Source: Bacteroidetes bacterium GWF2_41_31 (GTDB lineage: Bacteria > Bacteroidota > Bacteroidia > Bacteroidales > F082). From it: 64,000 nt of DNA. The stretch spans positions 62,001 through 126,000 of the forward strand of contig MEOL01000032.1 in the NCBI GenBank assembly GCA_001769215.1, read 5' to 3'. Position numbers and translations under genes: made by a program. Below, piece by piece: positions 7,961 to 15,990 of this stretch. Under the pieces are notes generated by a model that worked only from the letters and a program-made list of their open reading frames with translations, searched no databases and had not been told where the DNA came from. The stretch's first letter is position 1. Each line of letters starts with the position of its first letter.

Positions 7961-10354
7961 TTACTCATAATGCAAAACATCCACCGGATTTGAGGATGCA
8001 GCTTTGTAAGCATGATATACGATGGTAATTACCGCCACGATGAGCGCACTCAAAATGGACAACACAAAATACTTCCACGAAACTACAATGTGGTATGCAA
8101 AGCTTTCGAGCGACTTGTTCATCAGATACCAGGCAATTGGAGTGGAAATGAGTCCGGCGATCAGAATGAGCTGCACAAAATCGATGGTTAAAAACACCAG
8201 GATACGGCTGATGGATCCACCAAACACCTTTCGGATGCCTATTTCGCGATTTTTCTTTTCGATGGTCAATGCAGTAAGTCCATACAATCCCAAACATGAA
8301 ATCACCAATGAAAGCAAGGTAAACAGGGAGAAAATCTTAAAGGTATTTTCTTCACTTTTGTATTCATCGCGAATCCTGTCCTTGGCCATGTGATAATTAA
8401 AAGGAATTCCCTGAAAATGTTCATTCCAGATTTTCTCCATGGCAGCAATGGTTTGCTCCTTGTTAATTCCGTTGATTTTTACAGCCAGGTTATACGACAT
8501 TTCAGGACGGATCATATACACAGCCGGCTCAATTTTTGAATGAATGGAATAGTAATGATAATCTTCAATCACACCAATGACCTTCATCTTGGTAACAGTG
8601 TCCAAAAACGGCATAAATTGTTTGCCGATGGGATTGTCCCAACCCAGGAAGTTGACGGCTGCGCGGTTTAAAATCACCGCATTGCTGTCGTCAAAGGCAT
8701 AATCCTTGCTAAAATTCCGGCCGGTGATGATGGGGATGTCCATCATGTTGAAAAAATTATAATCTACATATCCATATCTCATTGTAATGCGGATTTCGGT
8801 AGTATCGTCCACTGTTACTGACGATTGCGATCCGGCTACACCGTTGATATCACTCACAAAAGCCACATCTCTTACATCGGGAATCCGCTTGAATTCATTC
8901 TTTAAAAATTCAACACTGGTTTTGTCGTTTTTATCGTACAGTTTCACTGACATTACATTGGTATAATTGATGCCCATATCCTTGTTCAACGCATATTTAT
9001 ACTGATCGTAGATCACCGCAATGCTAAAAATCATGGCAATGGAAATCACAAACTGAAATATGACCAATGCCTTGGTAAGCCAGGCCGAAGAACCACCTTT
9101 GGAACCAGTGGTGCTTCTGAAAATAGACATTGGATTGAGTTTGCTCAGGTAAAATGCGGGATAAAACCCGGCCACCAAACTCACTAAAATCAGAATAATA
9201 ACCAGTCCGATGTTAAGTATCCAGTTGCCCAGAAAATCAAGTGAGAAATCGGTACCCAGCATTTGGTTAAAAGTGGGAAGCAACAATTCGGCCAATAACA
9301 AAGCTAATAAAATAGAGATAAAGGTAAGGATGGTCGATTCGCCTAAAAACTGGCCAATCAGGTTGATTCTTTCCGCCCCCATCACTTTCCGAAGGCCCAC
9401 CTCTTTCGACCGTTTTACGGTTTGTGCAATGGCCATATTGATAAAGTTTACGCAGGCAAGCAGGATAATCAAAGCGGCAATAATCGAGAATACATACACC
9501 GTATTGATGTTTCCCTGGTTGTAATTCATAACCTGGAATTTGATGTGCCCCGATTTAAGGTGAATATCGCGCACCGGTTGCAAATACAGTTTCCATTGCC
9601 AGTGACTGTCCTCAACGTCCACGTGTTTTGAAACAAAATCAGGAAATTTTGAAGCCAATACTTCCATATCAGTGCCTTTCCTGACCCGCACATAGGTATC
9701 GATTGAATTGTTGTTCCACCCGTTAAGCCATGAATACTTAGTTTCCATGTTTGCGAATGGAATCAATGCTTCCATCCTCACACTCATCTGTTCGGGCATA
9801 TTTTCCATCACGGCAGTAACCACAAAGGGTTTTCCATTGATTTGAAACACCTTGCCCATAGCTTCTTCTACCGTACCGAACATTTTGACGGCTAATTTTC
9901 TGGATGGCACGAACGAATTGAGTTCTTTCAACGCGGTTGCGGTATCGCCGGCGATAAGTTTTATCCCAAAAAGTTCGAATGCCGAGGGATCGATAAACAA
10001 CACATGATTCTGGTCGAAGAACTGATCGTTGTATTGAAGGGGCTGACTTCCCCAAAACAGGATACGAACCGATTTTTCAACTTCCGGGAATTCGGTTACC
10101 AAACCATCACCCAACGGTCCCATGGTAACAGCCACATGCTGTTCGCCCACACCTGGCGCCTGTTGAATTTCAACACATCTGTACAACTGATCTGAGTTGG
10201 GAATCTCTTCATTAAAGCCGGTTTCGTACTGAATATGGAGTGCAATCAACAGAAAAGCTGCAATACCTATGGACAATCCAATAATGTTAATAATGGAATA
10301 AGACAATTGTTTGCGGAGGTTTCTGATTCCAAGCTTTAAGTAGTTAAGTATCAT
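7961..10354 (-). CDS. MacB/FtsX-type ABC transporter permease
   Basis: About 797 residues with two MacB-type periplasmic core and FtsX units. The N-terminal helix begins just after NYLKLGIRNLRK, a large periplasmic domain spans about 45-265, and three to four helices follow with the signature EVGLRKVMGAERINLI. A second periplasmic domain and a final helix set carry REIGIRKVFGGSISRIL. Such permeases couple to a separate ATPase and work in lipoprotein or peptide export or envelope stress. No ATPase gene adjoins, so this is an orphan permease gene. An ATG at 10402 would add 16 residues, but family members usually begin at the M-x-x-NYLK motif, so 10354 is chosen. Confidence 0.88.
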   Translation of the reverse strand: MILNYLKLGIRNLRKQLSYSIINIIGLSIGIAAFLLIALHIQYETGFNEEIPNSDQLYRCVEIQQAPGVGEQHVAVTMGPLGDGLVTEFPEVEKSVRILFWGSQPLQYNDQFFDQNHVLFIDPSAFELFGIKLIAGDTATALKELNSFVPSRKLAVKMFGTVEEAMGKVFQINGKPFVVTAVMENMPEQMSVRMEALIPFANMETKYSWLNGWNNNSIDTYVRVRKGTDMEVLASKFPDFVSKHVDVEDSHWQWKLYLQPVRDIHLKSGHIKFQVMNYNQGNINTVYVFSIIAALIILLACVNFINMAIAQTVKRSKEVGLRKVMGAERINLIGQFLGESTILTFISILLALLLAELLLPTFNQMLGTDFSLDFLGNWILNIGLVIILILVSLVAGFYPAFYLSKLNPMSIFRSTTGSKGGSSAWLTKALVIFQFVISIAMIFSIAVIYDQYKYALNKDMGINYTNVMSVKLYDKNDKTSVEFLKNEFKRIPDVRDVAFVSDINGVAGSQSSVTVDDTTEIRITMRYGYVDYNFFNMMDIPIITGRNFSKDYAFDDSNAVILNRAAVNFLGWDNPIGKQFMPFLDTVTKMKVIGVIEDYHYYSIHSKIEPAVYMIRPEMSYNLAVKINGINKEQTIAAMEKIWNEHFQGIPFNYHMAKDRIRDEYKSEENTFKIFSLFTLLSLVISCLGLYGLTALTIEKKNREIGIRKVFGGSISRILVFLTIDFVQLILIAGLISTPIAWYLMNKSLESFAYHIVVSWKYFVLSILSALIVAVITIVYHAYKAASSNPVDVLHYE

Positions 10355-10504
10355 TTGGCCGTTTTTTGTGTGGTCAGGTGTATGAATAATGATACGAAGC
10401 ATAACAAAACCTGTGCTGAGTTTTTTAATATCATGTTTATACGTGCATTATGAATCATAACTAAGCAAATGAATGCAGGGGACCCGGTCAGAAATGCGCG
10501 TATT

Positions 10505-10522
10505 CTGTTCGATTTCGGACAG
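10505..10522. promoter_or_regulatory. Near-palindrome upstream of FtsX-type permease
   Basis: CTGTTCG-ATTT-CGGACAG is a 7-bp inverted repeat with one mismatch, about 150 bp before the chosen permease start. Next to it lies a second near-palindrome, ATGCGCGTAT (about 10493-10502). This could be an upstream activator site. I could not find a convincing sigma-54 promoter between it and the gene. The rest of 10355-10735 shows no gene or clear signal. Confidence 0.3.
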
Positions 10523-10736
10523 ATAAATTCCTCTAAAAATCTAATGATTTAAAAATCTGACCCTATAAAAAGAATCCTTCCCTTAGTTGTAATTGTTGTA
10601 TTCTGGCTCTGGACAATGGTTCAGGAACTGATTCAGTGATGTGGTCCCAACCTTGATTGCATTTACAACGAAACAGGGTTAGTAAAAAACCCACCGACGA
10701 AACAGAAAAGGAAATTATATAGCCAGATGTCACCAT

Positions 10737-10769
10737 AAAAAAAGCAGCGGTCTTTTAAACCCCTGCTTT
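10737..10769 (-). terminator. Terminator after glyQS
   Basis: Inverted repeat AAAGCAG (10741-10747) / CTGCTTT (10763-10769). On the minus strand the hairpin is followed by a T-run (complement of 10737-10743). It lies about 25-55 bp after the glyQS stop codon. Confidence 0.75.
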
Positions 10770-10794
10770 CGTTTTTAAATTATTAAACAGGTAT

Positions 10795-12318
10795 CTACCT
10801 GTTTTTCAGCTTCCCGGAAATAATTCCAGTTAATTCTTCCACTTTTACCCTGGTCTGCACCATCGAATCGCGTTCGCGCAAGGTAACGGTATTGTCGTCC
10901 ATGGTCTGGTGGTCAACAGTGATGCAGAATGGGGTTCCGATGGCATCGTGGCGGCGGTAGCGTTTTCCGATGGCGTCTTTTTCTTCGTAAAAACACATGA
11001 AATCCGGTTTCAAATTGTCCATGATTTCACTTGCCTTTTCAGGCAAACCGTCCTTTTTGGTCAATGGGAAAATGGCCACTTTGTAAGGAGCCAGGAATGG
11101 TGGGATTTTCATCACCACGCGTTCTGATCCATCTTCCAGTTGCTCTTCGGTGTAGGCATTGCTCATGATGGCCAAAAACATGCGGTCGAGGCCGATACTG
11201 GTTTCCACCACGTAAGGTATGTAACTTTCGTTGAGTTCGGGATCGTGATAACGGAGTTTTTTTCCTGAGAATTTCTCGTGGGCGCTCAGGTCGAAATCGG
11301 TGCGGGAATGGATGCCTTCCAATTCCTTAAACCCAATAGGGAAATCGAATTCAATATCTGCAGCTGCATTGGCATAATGCGCCAGTTTATCATGGTCGTG
11401 GAAACGGTATTTGTCGGCTGAAATGCCCAACGAAAGGTGCCATTTCATGCGTTCTGCTTTCCAGTATTCGTACCACTTGATTTCCTGTCCGGGTTGAACA
11501 AAAAACTGCATTTCCATCTGTTCAAACTCCCTCATTCGAAAGATAAACTGACGTGCAACAATCTCATTTCTAAAGGCTTTACCTGTTTGCGCGATACCAA
11601 AGGGAATTTTCATCCGACCTGTTTTTTGCACATTCAGGTAGTTCACGAAGATTCCCTGAGCGGTTTCGGGACGCAGGTAAATTTCTGTTGCTCCTTCGGC
11701 CACCGATCCCATGTTGGTGCTAAACATCAGGTTAAACTGCCGAACCTCGGTCCAGTTGCGCGATCCGCTAACAGGGCATACAATTCCCAGATCTTCAATA
11801 ATCGCCTTTACTGCAACCAGGTCCTCTCTTTCGAGGGCGGCGAAAAATGTGGTCCTGATTTCGTCAATTTTCTGCTGATTCTCGAGTACCCGTTGGTTGG
11901 TTTCGCGGAATTGTTGCTCATCAAAACTATCGCCAAAGCGTGCCCGGGCTTTTTCTACTTCTTTGTCAATTTTGGCTTCAATTTTGGCCATGTGGTCTTC
12001 CACGAGCACATCGGCACGGTAGCGTTTTTTTGAATCTTTGTTGTCGATAAGCGGATCGCTGAAAGCGTCCACATGTCCCGAAGCCTTCCAGGTGGTTGGA
12101 TGCATAAAAATAGCCGCATCAATACCCACAATGTTTTCGTGCATCTGCACCATGGATTTCCACCAATAATCGCGGATGTTCTTTTTGAGCTCAGATCCGT
12201 TTTGTCCGTAGTCGTAAACCGCACTCAACCCGTCGTAAATCTCACTCGACTGAAACACAAAACCATATTCCTTGGCATGTGCAATTATTTTCTTAAATAA
12301 ATCTTCCTGATTTGCCAT
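10795..12318 (-). CDS. glyQS: Glycyl-tRNA synthetase, single-chain class II type
   Basis: 507 residues from ATG 12318. Charges tRNA-Gly with glycine in the cytoplasm. This is the single-polypeptide, eukaryote/archaea-like alpha2 form rather than the split GlyQ + GlyS enzyme. Visible marks: N-terminal EDLFKKIIAHAKEYGFVFQSS with YDGLSAVYDYGQNG, the class II motif 2 region FRNEIVARQFIFRMREFEQMEMQF, motif 3 ETSIGLDRMFLAIM, and the anticodon-binding domain from about 400 (PFLAPYKVAIFPL...YRRHDAIGTPFCITVD). The upstream in-frame extension to 12402 overlaps the zinc-ribbon gene and is rejected. The start codon follows that gene's stop by 2 bp, so the two are translationally linked. Confidence 0.95.
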   Translation of the reverse strand: MANQEDLFKKIIAHAKEYGFVFQSSEIYDGLSAVYDYGQNGSELKKNIRDYWWKSMVQMHENIVGIDAAIFMHPTTWKASGHVDAFSDPLIDNKDSKKRYRADVLVEDHMAKIEAKIDKEVEKARARFGDSFDEQQFRETNQRVLENQQKIDEIRTTFFAALEREDLVAVKAIIEDLGIVCPVSGSRNWTEVRQFNLMFSTNMGSVAEGATEIYLRPETAQGIFVNYLNVQKTGRMKIPFGIAQTGKAFRNEIVARQFIFRMREFEQMEMQFFVQPGQEIKWYEYWKAERMKWHLSLGISADKYRFHDHDKLAHYANAAADIEFDFPIGFKELEGIHSRTDFDLSAHEKFSGKKLRYHDPELNESYIPYVVETSIGLDRMFLAIMSNAYTEEQLEDGSERVVMKIPPFLAPYKVAIFPLTKKDGLPEKASEIMDNLKPDFMCFYEEKDAIGKRYRRHDAIGTPFCITVDHQTMDDNTVTLRERDSMVQTRVKVEELTGIISGKLKNR

Positions 12319-12320
12319 AG

Positions 12321-12530
12321 TTAATTTGTAAAAAAGTCCAATACATTGCCAAAGGTGCCTGTGGTGCGTTTGTATAATTCCGAATACCCGCATTGGGTGC
12401 ACGAAATCACGGTAAATTTTTTGTTTTGTACATCAAAAATTTTGGCCAGGGGTCCGCCCACTGTGCGGATTTCGTCGGCTTCGTATTGTTTGTTGCCACA
12501 TTTGGCGCAGATGTATTCTTTTTGTTGCAT
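12321..12530 (-). CDS. Small zinc-ribbon protein (DUF2082/COG3478 type)
   Basis: 69 residues. Two CxxC pairs (CAKCGNKQ and CTQCGYSE) frame a conserved middle, GGPLAKIFDVQNKKFTVI, as in the predicted nucleic-acid-binding zinc-ribbon family (zinc_ribbon_13). It is the first gene of a two-gene unit with glyQS, whose ATG lies 2 bp after this stop codon. A role in translation or RNA binding is plausible from this coupling but not shown. Confidence 0.78.
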   Translation of the reverse strand: MQQKEYICAKCGNKQYEADEIRTVGGPLAKIFDVQNKKFTVISCTQCGYSELYKRTTGTFGNVLDFFTN

Positions 12531-12561
12531 CGATCGATTTTTTGTGAAAAAAGATAAGAGC

Positions 12562-13134
12562 CTATTGTATTAATGAAAGGGATTTTGTTTCTGCAACTAA
12601 ATAAGATAAAGTCCCTTTAAAACTTGCGGTGGTAGTTTTTCCCAGATAGGTTGTCATGTTCATAGTCAAATCGTACTGGTCGTCTACTTTTATTACCACG
12701 AGAGTTCCACCCGTAATAGCGTCTTGTTTTACGACCTCATCGTTTTTTGGATCATATTGAATAAAAAGGAAACCATCTGTACAAGTACCCGCTTCTTGAG
12801 ATAAGCCAAAAGTATAATTTCCGGGCTCTAGTACCGTTTGAGTAGTTGAAAATAAGGACAAGCCAAAAACCTCTCCATTTCCTGTTACAGTTGTTGCTGT
12901 ACCACCTGACTCGATGATAGTTAACCCAGAAGACATCAGCACTAAATCAATGCCAAAGCTGGTTGTGTCCGATTGGCCGTATCCGATAATGAATCCCTGA
13001 CTCAAGGAATAAGAAGATCCATCATAATTAAAATTCCCCAGGACGGGGGCTGTGTTGTCACTGTCTTTTTTACAACCCATAACTAAGGTTAGCAGGACGG
13101 CCATCATTGCAAGTGATAATGTTTTGTATTTCAT
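12562..13134 (-). CDS. Hypothetical lipoprotein
   Basis: 190 residues. Signal sequence with lipobox LVMGC (Cys21) followed by KKDSDN. The mature part is beta-rich with many Ser, Thr and Gly residues, of the kind found in small Bacteroidota outer-membrane lipoproteins with a DUF6252-like or lipocalin-like strand pattern. I recognise no family with confidence. It sits alone between argF and the zinc-ribbon gene on the same strand. Confidence 0.6.
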   Translation of the reverse strand: MKYKTLSLAMMAVLLTLVMGCKKDSDNTAPVLGNFNYDGSSYSLSQGFIIGYGQSDTTSFGIDLVLMSSGLTIIESGGTATTVTGNGEVFGLSLFSTTQTVLEPGNYTFGLSQEAGTCTDGFLFIQYDPKNDEVVKQDAITGGTLVVIKVDDQYDLTMNMTTYLGKTTTASFKGTLSYLVAETKSLSLIQ

Positions 13135-13194
13135 ACGGGGGATATATTGATTAAAAAAAATTTCGGAGAAGCGCCAACCTCACTGAGTTATTAT

Positions 13195-14196
13195 TTATGC
13201 ACCCAAAGTGGCCACCATAACGGCTTTAATCGTGTGAAGGCGATTTTCGGCTTCATCAAAAACCACCGAAGCAGGCGATTCGAATACATCATCGGTCACT
13301 TCCATGCCGTCCACTCCATATTTCTGATAAATTTCTTCACCCATAATGGTTTCACGGTTGTGGAAAGCAGGCAGGCAATGCAGGAATTTTACTTTTGGAT
13401 TGCCCGTTTTGGCTACCATTTCCTTGTTTACCTGATAAGGCATCATCATTTCGATGCGTTCTTTCCAAACGCTGTCGGGTTCGCCCATGCTTACCCAAAC
13501 GTCGGTGTACAGAAAGTCGACACCTTTTACACCTTCTTCTACCTTGTCGGTGAGGGTGATGGTAGCACCGGTTTCTTTTGCAATTTCGCGGCACTGAGCT
13601 ACGAGGGCTTCTTCGGGCCACATTTTCTTTGGGGCTACGGCACGGAAATCCATTCCCATTTTGGCGGCACCTACCATCAGCGAATTGCCCATGTTGTTGC
13701 GGGCATCGCCACAATAAGCAAAACTTACCTGATGCAAAGGTTTGTCGGAGTGTTCCATCATGGTGAGGAAGTCGGCCAGGATTTGTGTCGGGTGAAATTC
13801 GTCGGTGAGACCATTCCAAACGGGTACACCTGCATATTTTCCGAGTTCTTCCACAATGGTTTGTCCGAAACCACGGTATTCAATTCCATCATACATCCTA
13901 CCCAAAACACGGGCGGTATCTTTCATCGATTCTTTTTTACCAATCTGTGAACCGGAAGGTCCCAGATAAGTGACTTTGGCTCCCTGATCGTAAGCGGCCG
14001 TTTCGAAGGCACAGCGGGTACGTGTGGAGGCTTTTTCGAAAATCAGCGCAATGTTTTTTCCTGTTAACCGGGGTTGTTCGGTACCGGCATATTTTGCCTT
14101 TTTCAGGTCAGCTGAAAGCTCGAGTAAAAACATGATTTCTTTCGGGGAAAAATCCAGAAGCTTTAAAAAATTCCGATTTCTTAAATTGAATGCCAT
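13195..14196 (-). CDS. argF: Ornithine carbamoyltransferase
   Basis: 333 residues. Transfers the carbamoyl group from carbamoyl phosphate to ornithine, giving citrulline, in arginine synthesis or (in catabolic forms) the arginine deiminase route. Motifs: carbamoyl-phosphate site [13 protein letters not shown] (about 53-65), HPTQILADF (about 133-141), and ornithine-binding FLHCLPAFH (about 271-279). The C-terminus [21 protein letters not shown] is close to the enteric ArgF/ArgI and ArcB group rather than the acetylornithine carbamoyltransferases of many other Bacteroidota. No other arginine gene is nearby, so anabolic versus catabolic use cannot be settled here. Confidence 0.93.
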   Translation of the reverse strand: MAFNLRNRNFLKLLDFSPKEIMFLLELSADLKKAKYAGTEQPRLTGKNIALIFEKASTRTRCAFETAAYDQGAKVTYLGPSGSQIGKKESMKDTARVLGRMYDGIEYRGFGQTIVEELGKYAGVPVWNGLTDEFHPTQILADFLTMMEHSDKPLHQVSFAYCGDARNNMGNSLMVGAAKMGMDFRAVAPKKMWPEEALVAQCREIAKETGATITLTDKVEEGVKGVDFLYTDVWVSMGEPDSVWKERIEMMMPYQVNKEMVAKTGNPKVKFLHCLPAFHNRETIMGEEIYQKYGVDGMEVTDDVFESPASVVFDEAENRLHTIKAVMVATLGA

Positions 14197-14243
14197 AGCT
14201 TATGCTTAAAGTGTTATTAAACAAAAAATGATAAAATACGCGG

Positions 14244-14251
14244 CAAAAGTA
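14244..14251 (-). promoter_or_regulatory. Candidate -7 box for argF
   Basis: TACTTTTG on the minus strand fits the Bacteroidota -7 consensus TAnnTTTG and lies about 48 bp before the argF start codon. No clear -33 TTTG is visible. Confidence 0.4.
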
Positions 14252-14332
14252 ATCAAATTATCGCGAATTTTTTGGCGGGTAGTGTGTTTAAAACAAGGTT
14301 GATTTCAGTGGTTTTAATCCGGTGGAACTTAT

Positions 14333-14340
14333 TAATTTTG
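14333..14340 (+). promoter_or_regulatory. Candidate -7 box abutting a start codon
   Basis: TAATTTTG ends five bases before ATG 14346. If used, transcription would begin at or near the A of the start codon, giving a leaderless mRNA. The same arrangement is seen before rbfA (54360-54367). Confidence 0.35.
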
Positions 14341-14345
14341 CCGTC

Positions 14346-14900
14346 ATGATAATAGTTGATGAAATCCTGGTATCGGATGCCCTGAAAGATACTTTTTTTG
14401 CCTGTAACCTGCATGCCTGTCATGGTGATTGTTGTGTGGAGGGCGATGCCGGAGCCCCTCTGGAAGAGAACGAAATTTCCATTCTGGAAGATTACCTGGA
14501 CGACATTAAGCCTTATATGGATGAAGAGGGAATTCAGGTGGTGGAGAAAACGGGAGTTTTTGATTATGACATCGAAGGCGATTACGCCACTCCGTTAGTC
14601 AACGACCGGGCTTGTGCTTTTTTGTACGAGGAAAACGAAATCCGGTATTGCGCCATCGAAAAAGCCTGGTCAGAGGGAAAAATTCCTTTTCAGAAACCTG
14701 TTTCGTGTCATTTGTATCCCATCCGGCTCGACAAAGTGGGAGATACAATAGCGGTAAATTATCACAAATGGACTATTTGTGCGCCTGCTTTGGTAGCCGG
14801 AAAAACCAAAGGGGAACCCTTATATGTTTATTTAAAGGCTCCCCTGGTCAGGAAGTTTGGAAATCAATGGTATGAGAAGCTGGTGCTGGCCATGAAGTAA
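14346..14900 (+). CDS. DUF3109 cysteine-rich protein
   Basis: 184 residues. Many conserved Cys residues: FACNLHACHGDCCVEGDAG at the N-terminus, then RACAFLY, RYCAIEKAW, PVSCHLYPIR and WTICAPA, as in the DUF3109/YkgJ-like CxxxCxxCC families thought to bind zinc or an iron-sulfur cluster. The frame is open from a GTG at 14322, but ATG 14346 gives the family-like N-terminus MIIVDEILVSD. It is divergently placed from argF. No operon partner. Biochemical role unknown. Confidence 0.8.
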   Translation: MIIVDEILVSDALKDTFFACNLHACHGDCCVEGDAGAPLEENEISILEDYLDDIKPYMDEEGIQVVEKTGVFDYDIEGDYATPLVNDRACAFLYEENEIRYCAIEKAWSEGKIPFQKPVSCHLYPIRLDKVGDTIAVNYHKWTICAPALVAGKTKGEPLYVYLKAPLVRKFGNQWYEKLVLAMK

Positions 14901-14932
14901 CATCCGACTGATTTTTTCATTTCTAAATTAGT

Positions 14933-15005
14933 TGCACCAGTCAAAAGAAGCGCAATTTTCTTTTTACTTAAAGGGATTTCTGTTTTGCCCCCTTTAACTG
15001 GTGCA
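14933..15005. terminator. Nested hairpin between convergent genes
   Basis: TGCACCAG (14933-14940) pairs with CTGGTGCA (14998-15005), and inside it TTAAAGGG (14968-14975) pairs with CCCTTTAA (14990-14997). The 3' arms are contiguous and the 5' arms are separated by 27 bases. It lies between the convergent DUF3109 and lipoprotein genes and may stop transcription from both sides, though a long T-run is lacking. Confidence 0.45.
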
Positions 15006-15077
15006 TATTTGTCCGGTTTCGAAGAACTTTTTTGATTTTATTGCTGAGGAGTTCTATCTTACCAGCATTGTAATCAT

Positions 15078-15833
15078 TTAGTTAATTGTGGTTTCAAACT
15101 GTCCATTTGTAATATTCACTGTGTTGGATGTATTAATATCGGTTGCAGTACAGCTAAACGTAGCTTTAATTCGTCCTGTTTGCGCATCGTATTCAATTAT
15201 ATTTATTGTTCCTGAACCACTTGTTGATGTGAATAATTTACCGTTTCCCGGAAAATACTGAACTGAATAATCGATCATACTTACAGGATGTGAACCAATA
15301 GTAAAATCCTCCGGAATACGGATTATCATATTTTGTGAACCTTTTAAAGCAGAAATCTGAATAATACCCATTACTATGTTTCTATTTAATTGTGTTGGAT
15401 TATACGGTATTCCATCAATTGTTGCATTAAACGAACTTGTTATTTTCTTAAGTGTTGTAAACGAAATTTGATTGCCATAACCGGTTTCGGTTTCATTTGT
15501 TGCATATGAACGCACGTAGTAAGTAGTTTCATCATTCAGCCCGGTAATGTTACTATCAAAACTTACTTCTCCTTCATCCACAGTATAACTGTTTGTTATG
15601 GTTGGATTTTCCGTGATGCTCCAACAAACTCCTTGTTTTACTATGGAGGATCCTCCATTATTTAAAATAATCCCACCACCTTTGGCACTTTTAAAAGTAA
15701 TGCTATTAACTTCAATTGTTGTCAGTTCGGGTGTATTCGCATTTTGTTCGTCATTTTTCTTACAACTGCTGATGGTAACAATAATTAACATCGCGGTTAA
15801 GCTCAAAATCAGGTAATTTTTCATTTCTTTCAT
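15078..15833 (-). CDS. Lipoprotein with fibronectin-like domain
   Basis: 251 residues. Lipobox TISSC (Cys24) then KKNDEQN. Residues about 38-128 form an Ig/fibronectin-like unit with the Bacteroidota signature QGVCWSITENPTITN ... TTYYVRSYATNETETGYG. The C-terminal region (about 133-251, FNATIDGIPYNP ... TNGQFETTIN) resembles a DUF6252-type beta domain that often ends such lipoproteins. A surface or periplasmic binding role is likely; the ligand is unknown. Confidence 0.68.
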   Translation of the reverse strand: MKEMKNYLILSLTAMLIIVTISSCKKNDEQNANTPELTTIEVNSITFKSAKGGGIILNNGGSSIVKQGVCWSITENPTITNSYTVDEGEVSFDSNITGLNDETTYYVRSYATNETETGYGNQISFTTLKKITSSFNATIDGIPYNPTQLNRNIVMGIIQISALKGSQNMIIRIPEDFTIGSHPVSMIDYSVQYFPGNGKLFTSTSGSGTINIIEYDAQTGRIKATFSCTATDINTSNTVNITNGQFETTIN

Positions 15834-15990
15834 TTTTTTTGGTTTATTAATAATATGTTGTGTTTCGATGGTTTATTATAAATTCCATACCTAAAATAGA
15901 CCAGCTAAATTCAACAGGGTCCTATGGATATAATGTTAGCATCATCTACGTTTACCTGTATTTTTTCCCGACAGGGAGAAAAACAGTTTT

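Noticed and set aside
10403-10490. Sigma-54 promoter for the FtsX-type permease (GCACG-like string)
   Set aside because: Only the -24 half is partly matched; the -12 half is absent.
13147-13950. 267-codon frame antisense to argF
   Set aside because: Lies wholly opposite a certain gene and has no family features.
14322-14345. GTG start for the DUF3109 protein
   Set aside because: The ATG at 14346 gives the family-like N-terminus and follows a -7 box.
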